Shown: positions 36,386 through 45,900 of the stretch, in pieces
Position numbering within the stretch: position 1 is the stretch's first letter
Layout: each line of letters starts with the position of its first letter
Assembly: GCA_017516005.1 (NCBI GenBank)
Contig: JAFWDU010000003.1
Span: forward strand, 1 to 64,000
Reading direction: 5' to 3'
Length of the DNA stretch: 64,000 bases
Origin: Oscillospiraceae bacterium
GTDB taxonomy: Bacteria > Bacillota > Clostridia > Oscillospirales > Oscillospiraceae
Notes under the pieces: generated by a model
Database searches by the model: none
What the model saw: the letters and a program-made list of their open reading frames with translations, nothing else
Told to the model about the DNA's origin: nothing
Position numbers and translations under genes: made by a program

Positions 36386-37453
36386 ATGCGCAATATCGAA
36401 AAAATGATTTCTCTTTGCGGTAAAGCAGCAGACGCGCTGCTGCTTACAAGCGTCTATTCCAGACACTATGCAGCAGAGTCCGGTATTGATGAAGGCGTTG
36501 CAATCATCTCAAAGAACGGCTGCCGCTATTTTACAGATTCCCGTTATATCGAAGCGGCTGAAAAGCAGCTGAAGGGCTTCGAAGTGCTGGTCATCGACAG
36601 AGAACACAGCTACTATCAGAGAATCAATGATGCTGTCTCTGACTTCGGAATCCGCACGCTCGGAATTGAGGAGCGTTATCTGACGCTCAAGGACTATCGG
36701 GAGTACGAAAAGAGACTGAACGCGGAACTTGTGGATGCACAGGATGACATCTCCAGACTTCGCTGGACCAAGGAAGACTGGGAACTTGAGAAAATGATTC
36801 GTGCACAGGAGATTACCGACCTGACATTCAGCCAGCTGCTGGAGATCATTCATCCGGGCATGACGGAGAAAGAACTTCGTGCTGAGCTGATTTATCGTCT
36901 CCTGAAAAACGGGGCAGACGGCCTGTCTTTCCAGCCCATTGTTGTCGCCGGTCCGAACACTTCAATGCCTCACGGTGTTCCTTCTGATTATGTCCTTCAG
37001 AAGGGTGATTTTGTCACGATGGACTTCGGATGTCTGTATGACGGATACTGCAGCGATATGACCCGGACGGTTGCTCTCTGTGAGGCAACAGCCGAGATGC
37101 GCGAAGTGTACGCAATCGTTGCACAGGCACAGGCAAACGGAATCGCAGCATCCAAAGCCGGGGTAGAAGGATCCGTTGTGGACGGTGCTGCACGCAAGAC
37201 GATTGCAGAAGCCGGTTATGGCGCCTATTTTGGACATGGCTACGGTCACAGCCTCGGTCTAGAGATTCATGAATCTCCTAACTGCAATCCCTCCGGAAAA
37301 GACCCCATGCCTGTTCATGCTGTCTGTTCCGCAGAACCGGGTATCTATCTGCCCGGAAAGTTCGGCGTCCGGATTGAAGATGTCGTCATCTTTGAGGAGA
37401 ATGGCGTCATTGACATTACAAAGTCACCCAAGGAATTGCTGATTATCGGCTGA
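36386..37453 (+). CDS. Xaa-Pro aminopeptidase family (M24)
   Basis: The 355-residue product has an N-terminal creatinase-like domain (1-125) and a pita-bread M24 domain. The five metal ligands are visible: two Asp in TMDFGCLYDGYCSDMTRT, His in GHGYGHSLGLEIHES, Glu in SAEPGIYLPGKFG and Glu in GVRIEDVVIFE. It removes an N-terminal residue before proline in cytoplasmic peptides. The pepP-efp neighbourhood is typical of Bacillota. Confidence 0.94.
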   Translation: MRNIEKMISLCGKAADALLLTSVYSRHYAAESGIDEGVAIISKNGCRYFTDSRYIEAAEKQLKGFEVLVIDREHSYYQRINDAVSDFGIRTLGIEERYLTLKDYREYEKRLNAELVDAQDDISRLRWTKEDWELEKMIRAQEITDLTFSQLLEIIHPGMTEKELRAELIYRLLKNGADGLSFQPIVVAGPNTSMPHGVPSDYVLQKGDFVTMDFGCLYDGYCSDMTRTVALCEATAEMREVYAIVAQAQANGIAASKAGVEGSVVDGAARKTIAEAGYGAYFGHGYGHSLGLEIHESPNCNPSGKDPMPVHAVCSAEPGIYLPGKFGVRIEDVVIFEENGVIDITKSPKELLIIG

Positions 37454-37479
37454 TCAGCCTCATTGGAATGATTTTTTTC

Positions 37480-37508
37480 TTGCATTTTACAGCTTGTTCC
37501 ATTAGAAT
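37480..37508 (+). promoter_or_regulatory. Promoter for efp
   Basis: TTGCAT (37480-37485), 17-base spacer, TAGAAT (37503-37508), 75 bases before the efp start. Confidence 0.65.
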
Positions 37509-37583
37509 ATGAGGAGCAAGAGCAGTTAGAAACAATTGGATTATACCGCCGTTTTTGGTGGAACTACTGAGGAGGAGATACCA

Positions 37584-38147
37584 ATGATTTCTGTCAGCGA
37601 TTTTCGGAACGGCGTTACCTTCGAACTTGACGGTAAGGTCATGCAGATTGTGGAGTTTCAGCATGTCAAGCCCGGCAAAGGCGCAGCTTTTGTCCGCGTA
37701 AAGATGAAGAATGTCATCACCGGCGGTGTTACTGAAACCACATTCAATCCCAACGATAAGTATCCCACTGCTTATGTTGAGCGCAAAAAGATGGAGTATT
37801 CCTATAATGACGGTGGACTCTACTATTTCATGGATTCCGAGACCTATGAGCTTGTTCCCGTGAATGAAGAGGTTCTTGATGACAGCTTCCGTTTTGTGAA
37901 GGAAAACGACACCTGCACGATTCTGTCCTACAAGGGCAACGTATTTGGCTGCGAGGCTCCCAACTTCGTTGATCTCGTTGTCACCGCCACGGATCCCGGT
38001 TTTGCCGGTAATACTGCGACCAACGCAACCAAGCCCGCGACCGTTGAGACCGGTGCCGAAATCAAGGTTCCGCTGTTCATCAATGAAGGTGACAAGATTT
38101 CCATCGATACCCGTACCGGAGAATATCTGGGCCGCTCCAAAGTTTAA
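37584..38147 (+). CDS. efp: Translation elongation factor P
   Basis: The 187-residue product has the three EF-P domains. The loop [11 protein letters not shown] in domain I carries the conserved lysine that contacts the peptidyl-tRNA, and the C-terminal signature is [22 protein letters not shown] rescues ribosomes stalled on polyproline. The start at 37584 follows GAGGAGGAGATACCA. The EP-rich linker of the TIR-LRR protein in this window alternates Pro with Glu, so it has only one Pro-Pro step. Confidence 0.97.
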   Translation: MISVSDFRNGVTFELDGKVMQIVEFQHVKPGKGAAFVRVKMKNVITGGVTETTFNPNDKYPTAYVERKKMEYSYNDGGLYYFMDSETYELVPVNEEVLDDSFRFVKENDTCTILSYKGNVFGCEAPNFVDLVVTATDPGFAGNTATNATKPATVETGAEIKVPLFINEGDKISIDTRTGEYLGRSKV

Positions 38148-38159
38148 AGGAGAACCGTT

Positions 38160-38711
38160 ATGACACTGAATGAGAAAGCTTCTTACCTGAAGGGCCTTCG
38201 CGACGGCCTGAATCTTGGAAGTGATACGCCAGAGTCCAAAATCCTCAATGCTGTTATTGACATGCTCGGCGACATCGCACTTGAAGTGGAAGACATCAAT
38301 GATGTGGTAGAATGCCTGAATGACGAGATGGATTCCATGGAAGATGAGCTTGATGCAATTCATGAAACTCTGGATGATCTTTCTGATGAGCTCGATGACT
38401 ATGATGATGACGATGAGGAAGATGACGATGATGACTATCTTCCCTTCGGGCGTTCTATGAGCGACTATGAAGATGACGATGAGGATTACGAAGACGAGGA
38501 CTACGAGGAAGACGACGAAGACGAAGATGATGACGATGACTACGATTTCGGCGACGATGAAGTCATCTATGAAGTGACCTGTCCTACCTGCGGCGACACC
38601 ATTGAGATTCCCGAGATTATTCTGGAAGAAGGAAGCATGAAGTGTCCGAATTGCGGGGAAGATCTTGAATTCGAGTTCGATGAGGACGACGAAGAAGAGA
38701 GCGACGAATAA
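38160..38711 (+). CDS. CD1247-type acidic protein with C-terminal zinc ribbon
   Basis: The 183-residue product opens with the helical CD1247 N-terminal domain (NEKASYLKGLRDGLNLG; LGDIALEVEDINDVVE), followed by a coiled-coil-like helix. An extremely acidic tract (about residues 78-135, mostly Asp/Glu/Tyr) comes next. A zinc ribbon with two CxxC pairs, CPTCGDTIEIPEI and KCPNCGEDLEF, ends it. The function of the family is unknown. It follows efp by 12 bases and shares its promoter and terminator, suggesting a link to translation, which is inference. The acidic repeat may mimic nucleic acid. Confidence 0.82.
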   Translation: MTLNEKASYLKGLRDGLNLGSDTPESKILNAVIDMLGDIALEVEDINDVVECLNDEMDSMEDELDAIHETLDDLSDELDDYDDDDEEDDDDDYLPFGRSMSDYEDDDEDYEDEDYEEDDEDEDDDDDYDFGDDEVIYEVTCPTCGDTIEIPEIILEEGSMKCPNCGEDLEFEFDEDDEEESDE

Positions 38712-38731
38712 TTCTTTCTGAATCATGCAAT

Positions 38732-38767
38732 AAACCGCCGGCGACTTAAATCGCCGGCGGTTTTGTT
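38732..38767 (+). terminator. Terminator after the efp operon
   Basis: A 13-bp perfect stem (38732-38744 with 38751-38763) has a 6-base loop and TTTT at the end of the stem. It also lies just past the stop of the convergent pseudouridine synthase gene and could serve both. Confidence 0.9.
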
Positions 38768-38769
38768 GC

Positions 38770-39420
38770 TTATAAATCAGAGATCGCGGGAAATCGGTTC
38801 CACGGTTCGGTTTCGGGCGGTCGGGAAACAAAGGAAATCATCTGCCCGCTTTCAGGATGCTCGAAGCTGATTCGAAATGACCAAAGTCCGAGCGGACCGG
38901 GATCCGGAAAGCGGCTGTACTTCCTGTCACCGTAAAGGGGGAGACCGCGTGAAGAGAACTGCACTCGAATCTGATGGGTCCTTCCGGTCAGCAGATGCAC
39001 ACGGATCAGACTTAATCCTTCATTCCTGGAAATAAGACGGTATTCCAGCTTCGCATCCTGAACATTTTTGCCGGGTGCTTTCACAACATGGGATTTCCGC
39101 TCAACAGGATCCCGAAGAAGCAGGTCCTGAAACACGCCGACCTCTTCCGATGGACGGAAATGACATATCGCAAGGTAGTCTTTCTGAAACAATCCTTCCC
39201 GAACTTGTCTGGAAAGTTCAGAAGCAGCCTGAGAGGTTCTTGCCAGGACCATAATGCCGCCGGTTACCTGATCAAGACGATGAACAGTCCGTAAATCCGC
39301 GTTCGGGTCATTCAGCTCCTGACGGACAAGATCCGGAAGCCCGCGCGGTATATCGGTTGAATTAATGCCGGCAGGCTTTTCGCATACAAGGATGGAAGGA
39401 TCTGAATAGAGTATTGTCAT
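38770..39420 (-). CDS. RluA-family RNA pseudouridine synthase, short form
   Basis: The 216-residue product has the RluA motif HRLDQVTGGIMVLAR with the catalytic Asp, and TGRTHQIRVQ later. There is no N-terminal S4 domain, so it resembles the short YjbO/RluA-like forms that modify rRNA or tRNA. The exact target is unknown. It begins 15 bases after the aminotransferase gene's stop, so it is second in a two-gene operon. Confidence 0.9.
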   Translation of the reverse strand: MTILYSDPSILVCEKPAGINSTDIPRGLPDLVRQELNDPNADLRTVHRLDQVTGGIMVLARTSQAASELSRQVREGLFQKDYLAICHFRPSEEVGVFQDLLLRDPVERKSHVVKAPGKNVQDAKLEYRLISRNEGLSLIRVHLLTGRTHQIRVQFSSRGLPLYGDRKYSRFPDPGPLGLWSFRISFEHPESGQMISFVSRPPETEPWNRFPAISDL

Positions 39421-39435
39421 TGCCGTTTCGCGGGA

Positions 39436-40623
39436 TCAGAGACCGTAATGCTCTGCAAGCGCCTTCCAGGAGGGAAGGGAACGCTGAATGGTATCATAAC
39501 TCACGCAGTATGCAACACGAACATAACCGGGGCAGGCAAAACTGGAACCGGGAACGATCAGAAGCCGGAGACTCTTGGCGTAAGCAACGAATTCCTTCTC
39601 ATCAGAAACAGGAGATTTGATGAACAGGTAAAATGCTCCCTGCGGTTTGATGCACGAGAATCCAAGCTCTTTCAGAGCTCCGTACAGAGCCTCGCGGTTT
39701 TTGTTGTATGCTTCGATGTCTGTCTTTTCCTTCAGACAGCGAGCTGCAACAAGCTGCATAAGACTCGGTGCATTTACAAAACCGCTTACACGGTTTGCAA
39801 TCGCTGCAGCATCAATGATTTCCTCGCTGCCATCTAGTTCATCCGGCATTACAAGGTATCCGATTCGTTCGCCCGGAAGGGAGAGAGACTTGCTCCAGGA
39901 ATAGCCGACGATCGTATTGCGGTAATACTTGGTCAGATAAGGAACTTCGACACCGTCGTATGCAAGTTCACGATAAGGCTCATCGGAAATCAGATAGATG
40001 GATGTACCGAACTCTTCCTGTTTCCGGTTCAGAATGTCCGCAATGGCACAAATGGTCTGTTCTGAGTACACAACACCGGTAGGATTATTCGGCGTGTTGA
40101 TAATGACTGCTTTTGTTTTTGCTGTGAGCTTCTCTTCGAACTCGGCAAGATTCGGCTGGAATGTTTCAGTATCCGGAGAAACAGCAATCAAAACACCGTC
40201 ATAGTTGAGAACATAGTTTCCATATTCTGCAAAATAGGGCGCAAAAGTGAGAACTTCATCACCCGGATTCAGAAGTGTTTTCAGAATCACATTCAGGCCA
40301 CCGGCAGCACCGACAGTCATGAGAATATTCTTAAGACCAAAGTTCGTCCCGAATGTTTCGTTGAGATGATCTGCGACCGCCTGACGGACACTCTCATAGC
40401 CTGCATTGGACATATAGCCATGGACAAAGATATTGTCTTCATTCTCAAGAATTTCAATTGCCGCTTTGTTTACTGCGTCCGGGGAGGGAACGCTTGGATT
40501 TCCCAAAGAGAAATCATAAACATTCTCAGCGCCGAATTCCGCAGCGAGCTTTTTCCCATCCTCAAACATGGCGCGAATTGCGGATTTGCCCGCTGAGAGT
40601 TTTTTCATTTTGTCAGAAATCAT
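39436..40623 (-). CDS. PLP-dependent aminotransferase, class I/II
   Basis: The 395-residue product has the fold type I pattern: the N-terminal segment YDFSLGNPSVPSP, the substrate region NTPNNPTGVVYS, the Asp-Tyr of SDEPYRELAYD and the PLP lysine in SWSKSLSLPGERIGY. It is closest to aspartate/aromatic aminotransferases of the AspB type. The amino-acid substrate is not certain. AGGAGGC lies before the ATG, with a small CAGGC-TTCG-GCCTG hairpin upstream of it. Confidence 0.9.
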   Translation of the reverse strand: MISDKMKKLSAGKSAIRAMFEDGKKLAAEFGAENVYDFSLGNPSVPSPDAVNKAAIEILENEDNIFVHGYMSNAGYESVRQAVADHLNETFGTNFGLKNILMTVGAAGGLNVILKTLLNPGDEVLTFAPYFAEYGNYVLNYDGVLIAVSPDTETFQPNLAEFEEKLTAKTKAVIINTPNNPTGVVYSEQTICAIADILNRKQEEFGTSIYLISDEPYRELAYDGVEVPYLTKYYRNTIVGYSWSKSLSLPGERIGYLVMPDELDGSEEIIDAAAIANRVSGFVNAPSLMQLVAARCLKEKTDIEAYNKNREALYGALKELGFSCIKPQGAFYLFIKSPVSDEKEFVAYAKSLRLLIVPGSSFACPGYVRVAYCVSYDTIQRSLPSWKALAEHYGL

Positions 40624-40669
40624 GGTTTCAGCCTCCTAATCAGGCCGAAGCCTGAAAATTTCTCTTTTC

Positions 40670-40698
40670 AGTTTGCTTCAAATAGGATAAAATGTCAA
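40670..40698 (-). promoter_or_regulatory. Possible promoter for the aminotransferase operon
   Basis: On the minus strand TTGACA (40693-40698), 17-base spacer, CAAACT (40670-40675). The -10 match is poor. On the plus strand TAAAAT (40688-40693) with TTTTCA (40665-40670) may serve the ArsC-like gene, so divergent promoters would overlap. Confidence 0.4.
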
Positions 40699-40732
40699 TA
40701 AGTAATCTGCTGAATTTCCGGAGGGATCGGGT

Positions 40733-41074
40733 TTGAATATTCAGATATTTGGAAAAAACAAGTGTTTTGACACAAAGAAAGCGGAACGATACTTCTCTGA
40801 ACGAAGAATTAAGGTTCAGAAGATTGATCTGATCAAATTTGGCATGTCAGGCGGTGAGTTTGACTCTGTAGTTCGTGCCGTCGGCGGAATTGACAGGCTG
40901 GTTGACTGGGACAGCAAAAGTGACGAGGTCGAGCTTCTGCGGCATCTTGCGTCGGAAGAGCAGAAGAAAGATAAGATTTTTGAAAATCCAAAACTGATGA
41001 AGACGCCGATTGTCAGGAATGGTAAGAAAGCAACAGTAGGCTACTGCCCGGAAATATGGGGCACATGGGAATAA
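40733..41074 (+). CDS. ArsC/Spx-family protein
   Basis: The 113-residue product has the thioredoxin-like ArsC fold pattern: a strand then KCFDTKKAERYFSER with a single cysteine (Cys10), and later LMKTPIVRNGKKATVGY with the cis-proline. Only one N-terminal cysteine is present, so the CxxC switch of Spx is missing. It is likely a glutaredoxin-linked reductase or a YffB-like protein rather than a proven arsenate reductase; no ars genes are adjacent. The start is TTG behind GGAGGGATCGGGT. Confidence 0.85.
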   Translation: MNIQIFGKNKCFDTKKAERYFSERRIKVQKIDLIKFGMSGGEFDSVVRAVGGIDRLVDWDSKSDEVELLRHLASEEQKKDKIFENPKLMKTPIVRNGKKATVGYCPEIWGTWE

Positions 41075-41100
41075 TCATATGAATAACGACCATATAGTAT

Positions 41101-41153
41101 CAGGCAGGACAGAGCTTCTGAAGCATCGGAAACTCTGTCCTGCCTGGATTTTT
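41101..41153 (+). terminator. Terminator after the ArsC-like gene
   Basis: A 14-bp perfect stem (41101-41114 with 41133-41146) encloses an 18-base loop and is followed by TTTTTATT. Confidence 0.88.
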
Positions 41154-41174
41154 ATTGATCAAATAGACGCGGGT

Positions 41175-42791
41175 TTAGTCCTTCTCGATTTTCCATTTCT
41201 GACACAGAGCATCCAGGGAATCCACCATGCTCTGCAGTTCCCGGTTGCTCAAACCGGAACTGGACTCGACAATCTTGGAAAGACGCTCCATGTTGACAAC
41301 AAGACGGTCATACAGGGCGCTCTGACGTTTTCCGCCTTCCGTTTCACGCACTTTGTCAATCCGTTCTTGAATGCCTTCCTCTGTGAAGGTACCAAGATTA
41401 AAGTCAAATACTGCCCCGGGGTAGGGAGCGACAGCATCCATTCCGAGTTCGTCTGAAAGACGGGCAGCAAACAGATCTGTCACGGTATCCTGACCGTGTA
41501 CGACAAAAACCTTTTTCGGCTTCGGGTTAAAAGCGCCTGCCCAGCGCAGCAGCCCCTGATCATCTGCATGTCCTGACATTCCGGGCAGTACGATCAGTTC
41601 TGCGTTGACTTCGATTGTTTCGTTGAACAGCTTGACATTTTTCGCGCCGTCTACAAGGATTCTTCCGAGTGTGCCTTCCGTCTGATAACCTACAAACAGG
41701 ATTGTGCTTTCCGGCCGCCAGAGGTTATGCTTGAGATGATGACGGATTCGGCCGGCTTCACACATGCCGCTTGCAGAAAGAATCACCTTTGGAATCGGGT
41801 CGGTGTTGAGAAGTTTGGATTCCTCACTGCTCACAGCAAGCTTCAGACCAGGGAAGGAGAGCGGATTGATGCCCGATTTAACAAGCGTCATAGCCTCCTC
41901 ATCAAAACACTCCGCATAGTTTTCATTTACGATCTGAGTGGCGTTTACCGCCAGCGGAGAATCCATATAGACCGGCCAGACGCCGTGATTTTTTACGAGA
42001 TCCCGCTCCTTCACCTGACGGAGGTAATACAGCATCTCCTGCGTGCGACCCACAGCGAAACAGGGGACAACCACATTGCCGCCGCGGTCAAAGGTTCTCT
42101 GAATAATCTTTGCCAGTTCCACTACCGTGTCGGGGCGTTCGCCATGGGTGCGGTCCCCATAGGTAGATTCCATGACAACGTAGTCCGCGTCGGTCAGATA
42201 TTTCGGATCCTTGATAATCGGCATATCCAGATTTCCAATGTCACCTGAGAAGACGATCTTTTTGGTATCCTGGTTTTCCGTTACAGTGATCGTAATGGAG
42301 GAACTGCCAAGCAGATGACCCACATCCGTGAATCGAATGATAATCCCTCCAAAGATTTCTTTGTCCGTTTCATATGCGACAGGCTGAAACTGATTCAGCG
42401 CAGACTGCGCATCTTCAACTGTATACAGGGGAGCAGTCTGATTGCTACCGGAACGTTTGCTCTTCCGGTTTTTCCATTCAGCTTCGGATTCAGCAATGTG
42501 AGCTGAATCAAGAAGCATGATACCGCAGAGGTCATAGGTTGCGTCCGTGGAATAAATAGGTCCACGGTAACCCTGTTTCACAAGCAGGGGAATCCTGCCT
42601 GAATGATCAATATGCGCGTGCGTTAATAGAACAGCATCAATCATTCCGGGAGCAACTGGAAGATCCGGATTTTCATAAATATCACGGCCCTGTTCCGATC
42701 CACAGTCGATCAGAACTCGTTTCCCGCAGGCCTGCAGAAGAAAGCAGCTGCCGGTTACTTCATGAGCGGCGCCTAAGAAGGTCAGATTCAT
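41175..42791 (-). CDS. Metallo-beta-lactamase/beta-CASP ribonuclease-like protein
   Basis: The 538-residue product has the metallo-beta-lactamase zinc motif THAHIDHSG, further ligands in DVGHLLGSS and FSGDIG, and a beta-CASP domain (about 240-380). The final histidine region VLPGMSGHADDQGLL and the RMMBL part with VVHGQD also fit. It matches the CPSF-like RNA metallo-hydrolases (YsnF/TTHA0252 group), endonucleases of RNA. The last 60 residues add a helical tail. It is monocistronic with its own promoter. Confidence 0.93.
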   Translation of the reverse strand: MNLTFLGAAHEVTGSCFLLQACGKRVLIDCGSEQGRDIYENPDLPVAPGMIDAVLLTHAHIDHSGRIPLLVKQGYRGPIYSTDATYDLCGIMLLDSAHIAESEAEWKNRKSKRSGSNQTAPLYTVEDAQSALNQFQPVAYETDKEIFGGIIIRFTDVGHLLGSSSITITVTENQDTKKIVFSGDIGNLDMPIIKDPKYLTDADYVVMESTYGDRTHGERPDTVVELAKIIQRTFDRGGNVVVPCFAVGRTQEMLYYLRQVKERDLVKNHGVWPVYMDSPLAVNATQIVNENYAECFDEEAMTLVKSGINPLSFPGLKLAVSSEESKLLNTDPIPKVILSASGMCEAGRIRHHLKHNLWRPESTILFVGYQTEGTLGRILVDGAKNVKLFNETIEVNAELIVLPGMSGHADDQGLLRWAGAFNPKPKKVFVVHGQDTVTDLFAARLSDELGMDAVAPYPGAVFDFNLGTFTEEGIQERIDKVRETEGGKRQSALYDRLVVNMERLSKIVESSSGLSNRELQSMVDSLDALCQKWKIEKD

Positions 42792-42836
42792 ATTGCTACC
42801 TCCAGGGATTGCATGATAAGGGATTGCACTGATAGT

Positions 42837-42865
42837 ATTTTACATCCAATATGGATAACGGTCAA
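42837..42865 (-). promoter_or_regulatory. Promoter for the beta-CASP nuclease gene
   Basis: On the minus strand TTGACC (42860-42865), 17-base spacer, TAAAAT (42837-42842). A 9-base direct repeat TGCAATCCC lies twice between the promoter and the start. Confidence 0.7.
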
Positions 42866-42884
42866 TGCAATCAGAAAAAGAATC

Positions 42885-42921
42885 CGCCCGATGCATGACA
42901 GAATCTGCCATGCATCGGGCG
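42885..42921 (-). terminator. Terminator after nifJ
   Basis: A 13-bp perfect stem (42885-42897 with 42909-42921) is followed on the minus strand by a CTTTTTCTG stretch a few bases on. Confidence 0.8.
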
Positions 42922-42952
42922 AAACGTTACCCGGTATTAACGGATAGGGGAA

Positions 42953-45900
42953 TTACTCGTAGAGAGCCTTCAGCTTCATCAGGTGCTCGTAGCGCTCCTT
43001 AGCAGCTTCCTCAGACTTCGCGAACAGAACGGTAGCACGCTCCGGGAATTCGCGGGTCAGGCGGGAATAACGAGCTTCGTTCATCAGGAACTCCTGATAG
43101 CCGCCAGCGGGCTCCTTGCTGTCGAGCGTGAAGGGGTTCTTGCCTTCTGCCTTGGCAGCGGGATTGAAGCGGAACATATTCCAGTAACCGCATTCAACAG
43201 CACGCTTCATTTCAGCCTGGCAGTTGGTCATGCCGCCCTTGATGGAGTGCATCTCGCAGGGGGAGTAGCCGATGACGAGGGACGGACCGTGATAAGCTTC
43301 CGCCTCGGCAATCGCCTTGATGGTCTGAGCGGGGTTGGCGCCCATGGCAACCTGTGCAACATAGACATAACCATAGCTCATTGCGATCTCAGCAAGGGAC
43401 TTCTTCTTGATTTCCTTACCGGCAGCTGCGAACTGAGCAACCTGACCGATGTTGGAAGCCTTGGAAGCCTGTCCACCGGTGTTGGAGTAAACTTCGGTAT
43501 CGAATACGAAGACATTGACATCTTCGCCGGAAGCGAGGACGTGATCCAGACCGCCGAAGCCGATATCGTATGCCCATCCGTCGCCGCCGAAGATCCAGAC
43601 GGACTTCTTGTTCAGATATTCCTTCTTAGCGAGAATGGTGGGAGCAATCGGGCAGCCATGCGCAGCGGCATTCTCCAGAAGCGGAATCAGCGCCTCGGTA
43701 GCAGCCTTGTTTGCCTCGCCGTCGTTGACGGTATCCTTGAATGCAGCAATCGCAGCCTTCATTTCTTCGGTCGCATGCTCATTGGATGCCATGAGATCGA
43801 GCTTGGCAATCAGTTCTGCGCGGATGGTCTTCTGAGCCAGATACATGCCCAGACCATGCTCAGCGTTGTCTTCGAAGAGGGAGTTGGCCCAAGCAGGACC
43901 GCGGCCTTCCTTGTTGACAGTGTAGGGGCTGGTAGCAGCCGGGCCGCCCCAGATGGAGGAACAGCCAGTCGCATTGGAGACATACATGCGGTCGCCGCAG
44001 ACCTGAGTAACCAGGCGGGCGTAAGCGGTCTCGGCGCAGCCTGCGCAGGATCCAGAGAACTCGAGCAGGGGCTGCTTGAACTGGCTTCCCTTGACGGTGA
44101 GGTCCTGCATATCCTTCTTCTCGGAAACTTCTGCGACCATGTAGTCGAAGACTTCCTGCTGTGCAGCTTCCTGTTCCTGCGGAACCATGGTCAGAGCCTT
44201 GACAGGGCAGACACCGACGCAGACGCCGCAACCCATGCAGTCCATGGGAGAAACAGCCATGGTGTAGGAATAGACGCCCTTGCCCTTGCCGGCCTTGACA
44301 GCAACGATCTTCGCAGCCTCGGGAGCAGCGGCAGCTTCCGCCTCGGTCAGAGCGAAGGGACGGATGGTGGCATGCGGGCAGACATAAGCACAGTTGTTGC
44401 ACTGGATGCACTTGCTGGAATCCCAGGTGGGAACGGTAACGGCAACGCCGCGCTTCTCATATGCAGCAGCGCCCTGATAGAAGGTGCCGTCTGCATGATC
44501 TGCGAAAGCGCTGACCGGCAGGCTGTAGCCATCCATCTTGCCGACAGGCTCGAGAATGGTGGAAACCTGCTTGACAAGCTTGGCTTCGCCCTTGAGGTCG
44601 GAAGTCTTGGGCTCGTCAACTGCATCAGCCCAGCTGGCGGGAACATCGATCTTCACGAACGCGGTAGCGCCGAGATCAATGGCCTTGTGGTTCATGTCAA
44701 CAACATCCTGGCCCTTCTTCAGGTAGGACTTGGTGGCGGCATCCTTCATGTGCTGGATGGCCTCTTCCTGAGGCATAACCTTTGCAAGAGTGAAGAACGC
44801 AGACTGCAGGGTGGTGTTGGTGCGCTTGCCCATGCCGATCTGCTGGCAGAGGTCGATGGCGTTGATGGTATAAAGCTGAATGTTGTTCTTGGCGATGTAG
44901 CGCTTTGCTTCGGCAGGCATATGCTTGTCAAGTTCTTCCGGAGTCCACTGACAGTTGATCATGAAGATACCGCCGGGCTTGACATCATTGACCATCTTGT
45001 AGCCCTTGATGACATAGGAAGGATTGTGGCAGGCAACAAAGTCAGCCTTGTTGATGTAGTACGGGCTCTTGATGGGCTGATCGCCAAAGCGCAGGTGGCT
45101 GATGGTGATACCGCCGGTCTTCTTGGAGTCATACTGGAAGTATGCCTGCACGTACTTGTCGGTATAATCGCCGATGATCTTGATGGAGTTCTTGTTTGCA
45201 CCGACGGTTCCGTCGCCGCCGAGACCCCAGAACTTGCACTCGATGGTTCCCTTTGCAGCGGTGTTGGGAACTTCCTTGGGCTCTTCCAGGCTCAGGTTGG
45301 ACAGATCGTCAACGATGCCGATGGTGAACTGGCGCTTTGGAGCATCCTTCTTCAGTTCGTTGTAAACAGCGAAAACAGAAGCGGGAGCGGTATCCTTGCT
45401 GCCCAGACCGTAACGGCCGCCAATGATGCAGACATCGTTCTTGCCGCCGTTTGCGAGAGCGGTAACAACGTCCATGTAGAGAGGCTCGCCCTGAGAGCCG
45501 GGCTCCTTGGTGCGGTCGAGAACAGCAATCTTCTTGGCTGTTGCGGGGATCGCTTCAATGAGCTTGTCAGCGCAGAACGGGCGGTACAGACGGACCTTGA
45601 CAAGGCCGACCTTCTCACCGTTTGCATTGAGGTAGTCAATGACTTCCTCAGTCACGTCGGAGATGGAGCCCATGGCGATGATGACGCGGTCAGCATCGGG
45701 GGCGCCGTAGTAGTTGAACAGCTGATAGTCAGTGCCGAGCTTTGCATTGACCTTCTGCATGTACTTCTCAACGATAGCAGGAAGTGCTTCGTAGTAGGAG
45801 TTGCATGCTTCACGATGCTGGAAGAAGATGTCGTCGTTCTCGTGGCTGCCGCGCATAACGGGATGCTCCGGATTCAGAGCGCGCTTGCGGAATGCAGCAA

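Noticed and set aside
37443..38831. 462-codon minus-strand open frame
   Set aside because: It is opposite efp and the acidic protein; its Ile/Val-rich stretch is the complement of the Asp/Glu codons.
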